Part shown: piece after piece, positions 7,518-13,923 of the stretch | How the letters are laid out: each line of letters starts with the position of its first letter | Numbering within the stretch: position 1 is the stretch's first letter | Origin: an uncultured Sinobacteraceae bacterium | GTDB taxonomy: Bacteria; Pseudomonadota; Gammaproteobacteria; Steroidobacterales; Steroidobacteraceae | Assembly: GCA_937902995.1 (NCBI GenBank) | Contig: CALEKY010000152.1 | Coordinates: forward strand, 1 to 23,473 | Direction of reading: 5' to 3' | Length of the DNA stretch: 23,473 bases | Position numbers and translations under genes: made by a program | Notes under the pieces: generated by a model | Seen by the model: only the letters and a program-made list of their open reading frames with translations | What the model was told of the DNA's origin: nothing | The model's database searches: none

Positions 7518-8225
7518 TCACACTCTGATGTATTCGAGATCCCAGACTTGATGCCCGAGTCGTTGGCCGCGCCGTTCGAACTTGGTCAACGGACGCACCT
7601 CGCTTCGCGGCACGAAGCCTCGTTCGTCTGCGACATTGCGAAACGCGGGCGATGAATCCAAGACGTCGCGCATCTGCAATGCGTAGTTTTCCCAATCGGT
7701 TGCCAGTCGAAGCGTCGCACCTGGCTCGAGCACGCGCGCGAGCAATTCGACGAACGGGGGTTGGATGAGGCGTCGTTTGTGATGACGTTTCTTGTGCCAA
7801 GGATCCGGAAAAAAGATGTGCGCGACGGCAATGGAGGCGGTCGGAACCTCGTGTTGCAAGACTTCGACAGCATCGCGATCTATCACGCGTACGTTCGTCA
7901 GTCCTGCGGCCTCCACACCGAGCAACAAGTGGCCGATGCCCGGCCGATGCACTTCGATGCCGATGCAGTCCATCTCGGGATGGGACTGCGCAAACGCGAG
8001 CAGTGCTTCCCCGGCGCCGAAACCGATCTCCAGCATGCGCGGTGCACGGCGGGAGAAAATGGCATCGAAGTCGAGTAACGCGTCTTGTCGCGGGATGCCG
8101 TACTTCGGCCATAACTGCTCCAGCGCCCGCTGCTGTGCGGCGGTCGCGCGGCCCGAGCGCAGCACGAAGCTGCGAATCGTGCGGCGGTGCGTCGAAGCGT
8201 TCGATTGATCGGCAGAGTCGGTCAT
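7518..8225 (-). CDS. trmB: tRNA (guanine-N7-)-methyltransferase
   Basis: A 235-residue SAM-dependent methyltransferase that makes m7G46 in tRNA variable loops. Visible motifs: the SAM-binding MLEIGFGAGEALL, the acidic DCIGIEVHRPGIG, the catalytic and tRNA-binding FFPDPWHKKRHHKRR and the C-terminal TKFERRGQRLGHQVWDLEY. These define TrmB. The start at 8225 gives the family N-terminus (RRTIRSFVLRSGR); the open frame continues 75 codons upstream with no family similarity and into the LysR gene end. It lies 67 bases downstream of the LysR gene on the same strand and may be co-transcribed with it. Confidence 0.95.
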   Translation of the reverse strand: MTDSADQSNASTHRRTIRSFVLRSGRATAAQQRALEQLWPKYGIPRQDALLDFDAIFSRRAPRMLEIGFGAGEALLAFAQSHPEMDCIGIEVHRPGIGHLLLGVEAAGLTNVRVIDRDAVEVLQHEVPTASIAVAHIFFPDPWHKKRHHKRRLIQPPFVELLARVLEPGATLRLATDWENYALQMRDVLDSSPAFRNVADERGFVPRSEVRPLTKFERRGQRLGHQVWDLEYIRV

Positions 8226-8292
8226 GGGCGATGAATGACGAATCGGGTTGATTGAAAAATGTACGCGCTCGGCAAGGGCGCGCGGGGCAAGC

Positions 8293-9180
8293 TTACGCTT
8301 GCGTTCGCAGATGCTCGAAGAGCAGCCGGGCGGAGGAGGGCAGTTCGGCGCCGGTACGCGAGCACAGGAACAATTGTCGCCGTGCCCAAGGGTTCGTGAG
8401 CGGCACGACGGCAAGTGCAAGCGACCGGATGTACGCGGTCGTCGCGGCACGGGGCATGATGCTCACGCCCAAACCCGCAGCGACCATGGCGCAGGCCGCA
8501 TCGAAACTGGTGACTTGAATCCGCCAGTTGATCGAAGTGCCGGCTTCGGTTGCGGCTTGGGTCAACAACCGATGCAGCGAGCTGCTCGCGTGCAGTCCGA
8601 CGAACGGTCGCTGTGCCACTTCGTTGAAATCGATCGAAGCGTGCGATGCGAGCGGATCGTCGTGTTTGAGGATCAAGACGAGCTCGTCGGTGCGAAACGG
8701 CAGCGTCGTCAAACCGTCGATCACCGGCAGCTCGCTGACGATCCCGAAATCGGCAGTGCCGTCCGCGACCGCTGCCGCCGTATCGGAGCTCACGTGCTCT
8801 TCCAGATGCACATGAATATCCGGATGCGCCTCGGCGAACGTGGCGAGCGCGCGCGGCAGGAATTCCACGATCGCGGAGATGTTCGCGAACACGCGCACGT
8901 AGCCATGAGCGCCGCTTGCGTGACGGCGCATTTCGGCGTCGAGTTGCGTGGCGTGATGTAAGAGCACGCGCGCCCGGGCCAACAACGCATGGCCGGCAGC
9001 GGTCAATTCGACGCCTTTGGCACCGCGCACGAGCAGCGCCGTGCCGAAGTTCTCTTCGAGGTCGGAAATGCGCTTACTGACCGCGGAGGCCACGGTATGC
9101 GACCGCTCCGCCGCACGGGCGATGCTCCCGGCTTCGGCCACGGCTACGAACAACTCCAAGTCTCTCAGGTCAAAGCGCAC
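8293..9180 (-). CDS. LysR-family transcriptional regulator
   Basis: A 295-residue regulator. The N-terminal winged helix-turn-helix is clear (LRDLELFVAVAEAGSIARAA and TVASAVSKRISDLEENFG), followed from about residue 90 by a periplasmic-binding-protein-like effector domain. The start is a GTG with GGAGGAG 5 bases upstream. The open frame extends 48 codons further and would read MERVMGIEPT at its N-terminus, but that part is the antisense of tRNA-Gly and is spurious. It is not OxyR: the redox cysteine pair is not in place. The regulated genes are not evident, since both neighbours (trmB and tRNA-Gly) are housekeeping. Confidence 0.93.
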   Translation of the reverse strand: MRFDLRDLELFVAVAEAGSIARAAERSHTVASAVSKRISDLEENFGTALLVRGAKGVELTAAGHALLARARVLLHHATQLDAEMRRHASGAHGYVRVFANISAIVEFLPRALATFAEAHPDIHVHLEEHVSSDTAAAVADGTADFGIVSELPVIDGLTTLPFRTDELVLILKHDDPLASHASIDFNEVAQRPFVGLHASSSLHRLLTQAATEAGTSINWRIQVTSFDAACAMVAAGLGVSIMPRAATTAYIRSLALAVVPLTNPWARRQLFLCSRTGAELPSSARLLFEHLRTQA

Positions 9181-9209
9181 AAATACTCCTCCGCCGTCCA
9201 AGCGTGCGG

Positions 9210-9239
9210 TTGCCGCTCCGCGGCGGGCATGAATAGAAT
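9210..9239 (+). promoter_or_regulatory. Promoter of tRNA-Gly
   Basis: TTGCCG (9210-9215) and TAGAAT (9234-9239) are separated by 18 bases, giving a start near 9246, four bases before the tRNA. The site overlaps the leader of the divergent LysR gene. Confidence 0.6.
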
Positions 9240-9249
9240 CTGCTCCGAT

Positions 9250-9323
9250 GCGGGTGTAGTTCAATGGTAGAACAGTAGCTTCCCAAGCTACGAACGTGGG
9301 TTCGATTCCCATCACCCGCTCCA
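9250..9323 (+). tRNA. tRNA-Gly (anticodon CCC)
   Basis: A complete cloverleaf: acceptor GCGGGTG pairs with CACCCGC, the D-arm is GTTCAATGGTAGAAC, the anticodon stem GTAGC/GCTAC encloses the loop TTCCCAA (anticodon CCC, reading GGG), and the T-arm is GTGGG-TTCGATT-CCCAT. The discriminator is T and the CCA end is encoded (9321-9323). It closely resembles E. coli glyU. A GCTGTAG heptad array begins seven bases after the CCA. Confidence 0.97.
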
Positions 9324-9329
9324 CGTCAG

Positions 9330-9357
9330 GCTGTAGGCGCTAGGCCGTAGGTTGTAG
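9330..9357. repeat. Heptad repeat array, GCTGTAG-type
   Basis: Four 7-base units start at 9330, 9337, 9344 and 9351, with consensus GCTGTAG (variants GCGCTAG, GCCGTAG, GTTGTAG). The unit is the reverse complement of the CTACAGC unit at 698-732. The array sits seven bases past the tRNA CCA end. No inverted partner was found before the asparaginase gene. Confidence 0.85.
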
Positions 9358-9490
9358 AAAGGAAGCTTGCCATACCGCGCCTCCACGTCCGCAGCGGCAA
9401 CACTTAAAGTCTCCCGTATCGGCCACCCAAGCGCCCAGCTTAATTGTCGCCGCCGGCTCGCCCAGGCTGCTTTGGCTCCTGATTTGCTTC

Positions 9491-9519
9491 GTGCTCGGCG
9501 AGGGCCCTGCGGCTAAAAT
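9491..9519 (+). promoter_or_regulatory. Candidate promoter of the asparaginase-like gene
   Basis: TAAAAT at 9514-9519 matches the -10 box at 5/6. The -35 position 17 bases upstream reads GTGCTC (9491-9496), a poor match. The start would be near 9526, about 27 bases before the GTG start codon. Confidence 0.4.
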
Positions 9520-9552
9520 GCGCGCCTTCCCGCGACTTACGCTCGATATCCC

Positions 9553-10044
9553 GTGAATACAGAGCCGATTCTCGTGGCCACGACCGGTGGCACGATCGAT
9601 AAAGCGTATTTCGATGCGCTGAGCGAGTATCAGGTCGGCGATAGCGTCGTTGCCAAGCTGTTGCAGATCGCGCGCGTCACGCATGCTTATCGAGTGGAGG
9701 AAATCTTTCGCAAGGACAGCCTGGATCTCACCGACGCCGATCGCGAGCAGCTTCGCCAACGCATTGCTGCCGCGCCAGAAACCCGTGTGGTCGTGACGCA
9801 CGGGACCGATACGATGACTCAGAGTGCCGAAGTGCTGAGCTCGATCGCCGGCAAGACGATCGTATTCACGGGCGCCCTCGCACCGGCGCGGTTCGCGGAA
9901 AGCGATGCGGCGTTCAATCTCGGGATGGCTTTCGGCGTCGCTCAAGTCGCCCCGCCGGGGGTGTACATCGCCATGAACGGGCAGGTCTTCAAGGCAGGTG
10001 AGGTACGAAAAGATCGCGCTGCGGGAACGTTCGTACGCATTTGA
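9553..10044 (+). CDS. Single-domain asparaginase-like protein
   Basis: A 163-residue protein equal to the N-terminal catalytic domain of bacterial L-asparaginases, which are normally about 325-350 residues. Both active-site threonine motifs are present: TTGGTID near residue 10-16 and VTHGTDTM near 82-89, as is FTGALAPARFAESDAAFNLG. The C-terminal domain that completes the binding pocket is missing, and the stop falls right after the domain, not in a frameshift: no C-terminal domain remains are seen before glnS at 10127. Short asparaginase-domain proteins are known in proteobacteria, so this is likely a real short form, but activity on asparagine is uncertain. Start is GTG. Confidence 0.85.
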   Translation: MNTEPILVATTGGTIDKAYFDALSEYQVGDSVVAKLLQIARVTHAYRVEEIFRKDSLDLTDADREQLRQRIAAAPETRVVVTHGTDTMTQSAEVLSSIAGKTIVFTGALAPARFAESDAAFNLGMAFGVAQVAPPGVYIAMNGQVFKAGEVRKDRAAGTFVRI

Positions 10045-10126
10045 CCGCTTTCCGGACCAGCGCACTTGAAGCCCCACGCGCATTTCTCCATGCTCGTTTT
10101 CTAGCTTTCAGCCTTTTGGCCCCGAC

Positions 10127-11803
10127 ATGAAACCGACCGCGACCGACAAGACGGATAAACCCGCCCATTTCATCCGCAAGATCATTGCCGACGATGTGGC
10201 TGCAGGGCTGGCGGAGGTCCGTACGCGTTTTCCGCCCGAGCCGAACGGGTATTTGCACATCGGCCACGCGAAATCGATCTGCCTCAATTTCTCGATGGCG
10301 GAGGAATTCGGCGGCAAGTGCAATCTGCGCTTCGACGACACGAATCCCGAAAAAGAGGAAGACGAGTTCATCGAAGCGATCAAGCGCGACGTCGAGTGGC
10401 TCGGTTTCAAGTGGGACGGCGAGGTGCGCTTCGCTTCCGATTACTTCGATCAGCTCTACGAGTGGGCCGTCTACCTGATCAAGCAGGGCAAGGCTTACGT
10501 CTGTCACTTGTCTGCTGAGGAAACGCGCGAGTATCGAGGCACGCTGACCGAGCCTGGGAAGGACAGTCCGTACCGCAATCGTTCGGTCGACGAGAACCTG
10601 GCGCTGTTCGAGCAGATGCGCCGCGGCGAGTTGCCGGAAGGCACGTGCGTGCTGCGCGCGAAAATCGACATGGCCGCGCCGAACATCAATTTGCGCGACC
10701 CGACGATGTATCGCATCCGGCACGCGACGCATCATCAGACCGGCGACAAGTGGAAGATCTATCCGACGTACGACTATGCGCACGGCCAGTCGGATGCGAT
10801 CGAAGGCATCACGCATTCGATCTGCACGCTCGAGTTCGAAGACCACCGGCCGTTGTACGAATGGTTCTTGAACAACTTGCCCGTGCCGTCCAAGCCGCGA
10901 CAGTACGAATTCGCGCGGTTGAATCTCACGTACACCGTTCTGAGCAAGCGAAAGCTCAAGCAGCTCGTCGACGAAAAATATGTGACCGGCTGGGACGATC
11001 CGCGCATGCCGACGTTGTCGGGTTTGCGCCGCCGCGGTTACACGCCGGCATCCATTCGCGCGTTCTGCGAAATGATCGGCGTGACGCGCAGCCCCGGCAT
11101 GGTGGATATCGGGCTGCTCGAATTCGCGATTCGCGACGATCTCGACAAGCATGCGCCGCGCGCGATGTGCGTGTTGTCGCCGCTCAAGGTGACGATCACG
11201 AACTACGATGAGAACGTCGTCGAGTACTTCACTGCGCCGCTGCATCCTCAGAAGCCGGAGATGGGTACGCGTGAGCTCCCCTTCTGCCGGGAGATCTACA
11301 TCGACCGCAAGGATTTCCGCGAAGTGCCGGAGAAGGATTTCAAACGGCTCGTGTTAGGTCAGGAAGTGCGGTTGCGCAATGCCTACGTCATCCGCGCGAA
11401 CGAAGTGGTGCGCGACGAGAAAGGCGAAATCGTCGAGCTCAAGTGCACCTACGATCCGGAAACGCGCGGCAAGAATCCGCCCGACGGTCGCAAGGTGAAA
11501 GGCGTGATTCATTGGGTGTCGGCGAGACACTGTCTGGATGTCGAAGTGCGTTTGTACGACCGGTTGTTCACGGTCGAAGCGCCGGAAGAAGACAAGACCA
11601 AGTCGTTCCTGGAGTTCATCAACCCGAATTCGCTCGTCGTGCTGGAGCATTGCAAGGCCGAGCCGTCGCTGGCGAATGCAACGCCGGAGATTCGCTACCA
11701 GTTCGAGCGCGAAGGCTATTTCTGCGCCGACAGCAAGGACTCGAAGCCGGGCCAGCTCGTCTTCAACCGCACCGTCAGCTTGCGCGACTCTTACGGCAAA
11801 TAA
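10127..11803 (+). CDS. glnS: Glutaminyl-tRNA synthetase
   Basis: A 558-residue class I synthetase that charges tRNA-Gln, matching E. coli GlnS (about 554). The HIGH motif is at residues 44-47 (PPEPNGYLHIGHAKSI) and the KMSKS-type loop reads VLSKRKL at 271-277. CNLRFDDTNPEKE, DYAHGQSDAIEGITHS and the C-terminal beta-barrel anticodon-binding segments (e.g. KGVIHWVSARHCLDVEVRLY) are all present. The N-terminus is about 15 residues longer than needed for the core. No good ribosome binding site is visible before the ATG. It follows the asparaginase-like gene by 82 bases. Confidence 0.97.
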   Translation: MKPTATDKTDKPAHFIRKIIADDVAAGLAEVRTRFPPEPNGYLHIGHAKSICLNFSMAEEFGGKCNLRFDDTNPEKEEDEFIEAIKRDVEWLGFKWDGEVRFASDYFDQLYEWAVYLIKQGKAYVCHLSAEETREYRGTLTEPGKDSPYRNRSVDENLALFEQMRRGELPEGTCVLRAKIDMAAPNINLRDPTMYRIRHATHHQTGDKWKIYPTYDYAHGQSDAIEGITHSICTLEFEDHRPLYEWFLNNLPVPSKPRQYEFARLNLTYTVLSKRKLKQLVDEKYVTGWDDPRMPTLSGLRRRGYTPASIRAFCEMIGVTRSPGMVDIGLLEFAIRDDLDKHAPRAMCVLSPLKVTITNYDENVVEYFTAPLHPQKPEMGTRELPFCREIYIDRKDFREVPEKDFKRLVLGQEVRLRNAYVIRANEVVRDEKGEIVELKCTYDPETRGKNPPDGRKVKGVIHWVSARHCLDVEVRLYDRLFTVEAPEEDKTKSFLEFINPNSLVVLEHCKAEPSLANATPEIRYQFEREGYFCADSKDSKPGQLVFNRTVSLRDSYGK

Positions 11804-11926
11804 ATCCATGGCGGCGCGCGCTACTGTCGAACTGCTTGACAGTTACTCCATAGCTGAGCTCGACGATTGCGGCGCTTTTTTGTGATCCGCCTCACGCTTT
11901 CGGGGGGCTCCCGATCCCCGCTTAGG

Positions 11927-11986
11927 GTGTTCCCTGGGCGGTCGATGTGGCTGCACGAGCGGAGAGGCACGCTCGGACGGGAACAC
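11927..11986. other. Nested inverted repeat upstream of the PEP-CTERM gene
   Basis: GTGTTCCC (11927-11934) is perfectly complementary to GGGAACAC (11979-11986). Inside it, CGAGCG (11956-11961) pairs with CGCTCG (11970-11975) around an 8-base loop. No start codon with a reading frame of note lies here. The structure falls 100-160 bases upstream of the sigma54-type -24 box, where an enhancer-binding protein would be expected to bind, but it could equally be a structured RNA or an unrelated hairpin. Confidence 0.4.
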
Positions 11987-12087
11987 TGACGAGGTTTCTT
12001 ACACCTACTCGCGGCACTCTTGAGGGGGAGGCCGTTCTCCTGCGGTTGTGTGGCGTAAGTTGCTGTTCATAAAGGAAAAAGTTTTCT

Positions 12088-12103
12088 CGGCAAGCAACTT
12101 GCT
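12088..12103 (+). promoter_or_regulatory. sigma54 (-24/-12) promoter of the PEP-CTERM gene
   Basis: The stretch CGGCAAGCAACTTGCT carries the obligatory GG (12089-12090) and GC (12101-12102) exactly 10 bases apart. It matches the TGGCAC-N5-TTGCW consensus with two mismatches in the -24 part and a perfect TTGCT at -12. Transcription would start near 12114, about 36 bases before the ATG at 12150. RpoN together with the PrsK/PrsR system is known to control PEP-CTERM genes in other proteobacteria, which supports the call. Confidence 0.65.
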
Positions 12104-12149
12104 TATAGAACGGCGTCCGCTTTCTTTTTCAACACTCCTGGGAGATTCA

Positions 12150-12713
12150 ATGAAAACTCTGGTAACCGCAGCAGCCTGCGCACTGTTGGCTAGTGCGGTG
12201 TACGTCAATGAAGCCGGCGCTGTGCCGGTAACGGACGGGATGTCCAGGGAAGGTATCTGCAATCTCAACGATGTCACGACGGACGCGTACGGAGCAGCCA
12301 ACGACTGCTACGGCCTGGTTAGCGGGAACATCGAGACCTCCGGCGCAAAGAGCTATGAAACGCTGCTCGCCGGTTGGGACTCGTTCGCCGGCGGCGGTTG
12401 GACGGTGATCAAGGAGGACATTACTTTCGACTCCGACCACACGTGGACGATGGAAGGTCTTTACGAGGAAGTGATCATCGTGCTCAAGCAAGCCACCCTG
12501 TGGGGCGCTTGGTACTTCAATCCGGCCGACGATGCGGGTACGTGGTCGACGAGCTGGGTGTTCAAGGGCGGGAACACGAATCAAAGTGGCGGATTGTCGC
12601 ACGGCTTTGCATTGGGTCGTGGACAGGTCGTATCCGTGCCTGAGCCGGGTATGCTCGGGTTGTTCGGACTCGGCTTGCTCGCCTTGGGATTGCGCCGTCG
12701 TAAGCACGCGTAA
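12150..12713 (+). CDS. PEP-CTERM sorting domain-containing exported protein
   Basis: A 187-residue exported protein. Residues 1-24 form a signal peptide (MKTLVTAAACALLASAVYVN then EAGA). The C-terminus is a textbook PEP-CTERM sorting signal: VPEP at 163-166, a hydrophobic helix MLGLFGLGLLALGL and the terminal basic RRRKHA. Such signals are processed by exosortase (EpsH family) and link proteins to exopolysaccharide production and floc or biofilm formation. The middle region has two cysteines (37, 53) and aromatic, glycine-rich beta-type sequence without a domain I recognise. A GGGAG ribosome binding site precedes the ATG. No exosortase or exopolysaccharide gene is in the window, so this is an isolated target gene. 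It has its own sigma54-type promoter and terminator, i.e. a single-gene unit. Confidence 0.93.
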   Translation: MKTLVTAAACALLASAVYVNEAGAVPVTDGMSREGICNLNDVTTDAYGAANDCYGLVSGNIETSGAKSYETLLAGWDSFAGGGWTVIKEDITFDSDHTWTMEGLYEEVIIVLKQATLWGAWYFNPADDAGTWSTSWVFKGGNTNQSGGLSHGFALGRGQVVSVPEPGMLGLFGLGLLALGLRRRKHA

Positions 12714-12737
12714 AAGTCGTCATTGATGATGCTCGAG

Positions 12738-12763
12738 AAGACCCGCCTCATGGCGGGTCTTTT
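12738..12763 (+). terminator. Rho-independent terminator after the PEP-CTERM gene
   Basis: AAGACCCGCC (12738-12747) and GGCGGGTCTT (12752-12761) form a perfect 10-base stem with a 4-base loop, running into TTTTCGTTT. It lies 25 bases after the stop codon. Confidence 0.92.
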
Positions 12764-13329
12764 CGTTTGGGACGGTTGCATCGACGACCGTTCGGTCTGT
12801 GGTCGCGTCGTATTCCACCTGTCGCGAACACTGGGCCGGCGGGCACGCTGCTTTAGTAGCGGATCGAAAGAAGTATTGAGCTTGTGCAGTGTCTTCTCTA
12901 GGCTCTTTTGCAGGACCCGATTGATCGATCGTGTGTGAGAACATTTCGATCCGATCGTCGTACCCTGGGTGGAATCCAGCTCGAGCGGCCGACTGGCCGA
13001 TAGCGGTCACGAAGCTGTATCACGGATGAGTAAGTCATCATGAACACGGAATCGGCACCCCGCACTTGCCTGTTGGTTCTAGCGCGAAAACGCAGCGTCA
13101 TTCCTGAGAGAACTAAGGCATTCGGCGGCGCTCAGGCGACCCGCAGTCAGCCTGCCAAGTACGTAGGCGCACTCGTGATCGACAGAGATGGAACCGTCCG
13201 AAGAATCGAGAGCATCCGAAGTGCTCCGTATTCCGCCACCGCAAGATGCGCTCGATGTGCCGTGAGTCAGCGCCGTCAACGCCAAGACTTACGGACGCGA
13301 AGCTGATCTAACTGTTCTGGTACCTGATC
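12764..13329. other. Gene-poor stretch, possibly decayed
   Basis: I see no convincing gene here. An 88-codon frame from an ATG at 13040 has little protein character except near its middle (YVGALVIDRDGTVRRIES). If the frame is shifted by two bases near 13220, the reading continues VLRIPPPQDALDVP and stops. That hints at a broken small gene, but it may be chance. No repeats of the heptad type, no RNA gene and no clear promoter were found. Confidence 0.35.
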
Positions 13330-13803
13330 GTGCGAGCCAAGCGTCGAGAATTGATCGATGCACTGCGCAGGCAATTGGTCCCGGCGCTCGAGCAGCGAGG
13401 ATATGCAACGGTCGACTTGTCGGATGCGGAGCGGCGAACGGAAATTGGCGCGGCGTTTCCGTTCGGTCGGTTGCGCAGGAGAACGCCGAACGGTTTCGAT
13501 CTCGTCGAGATTCAGCTCGACAAGTATGGCCATCCTGCGTTTCGGTTGAATGTGGGTAAGGTGCCCGGCGACGGTATCCAGCACGGGCTCAGCCACATTG
13601 CGGCAGAGGACGTGTGGGTGCATTACCTCGATCACTTCGCGACGCTCTATGCGGGTAGATTCCTGCGTCGCTGGTTTCGCATGCCCAGAGATGCGACTCG
13701 CGAGGACATGGATTCGCTCGTTGCGCGTTCAGTGACGTTGCTTTCGCAAGTCGATGAATACCTGGCGTCCGGTCGATGCGGTCGTAACCTGCGTTGCGTG
13801 TGA
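13330..13803 (+). CDS. Hypothetical protein, DUF4304-like
   Basis: A 157-residue cytoplasmic protein with no signal peptide. It has an N-terminal helical stretch (RRELIDALRRQLVPALEQRG), then DLVEIQLDKYGHPAFRLNVGKVP, a beta-strand pair seen in DUF4304-type proteins (often near toxin immunity or accessory genes), and ends with a cysteine-containing tail ASGRCGRNLRCV. The resemblance is from memory of the pattern VEIQ...FRLNVG and is modest. It starts with GTG; no clear ribosome binding site. It sits alone, 120 bases before the serine hydrolase gene on the same strand. Confidence 0.65.
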   Translation: MRAKRRELIDALRRQLVPALEQRGYATVDLSDAERRTEIGAAFPFGRLRRRTPNGFDLVEIQLDKYGHPAFRLNVGKVPGDGIQHGLSHIAAEDVWVHYLDHFATLYAGRFLRRWFRMPRDATREDMDSLVARSVTLLSQVDEYLASGRCGRNLRCV

Positions 13804-13923
13804 GCTTTGGGCTTGCTGGCTTCGATCGCCGTGCATCTCGATGTGCGGCTTGTGTGGCCAACTCACGAGCGGCAATATGCGCCGTCGACGCGAATGCTTC
13901 GTCAACGGAGCTCGAGAAAAAGG

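Noticed and set aside
8293..9180. Identity of the LysR regulator as OxyR
   Set aside because: It lacks the redox cysteine pair and is not next to the peroxide genes.
9181..9324. N-terminal extension of the LysR regulator starting MERVMGIEPTF
   Set aside because: It is the antisense of tRNA-Gly and has no ribosome binding site; a GTG with GGAGGAG lies at 9180.
9989..11245. Long minus-strand open frame of 418 codons
   Set aside because: It lies opposite glnS, which is unambiguous.
11875..11881. Terminator of glnS
   Set aside because: A T-run is present at 11875-11881, but I could not draw a stem of adequate strength right before it.
12051..12064. A second sigma54-like element (TGGCGTAAGTTGCT)
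   Set aside because: GG and GC are separated by 8 bases instead of the obligatory 10.
13807..13923. Longer N-terminus of the serine hydrolase
   Set aside because: The extra 39 residues would place the signal peptide internally; the ATG at 13924 begins it directly.
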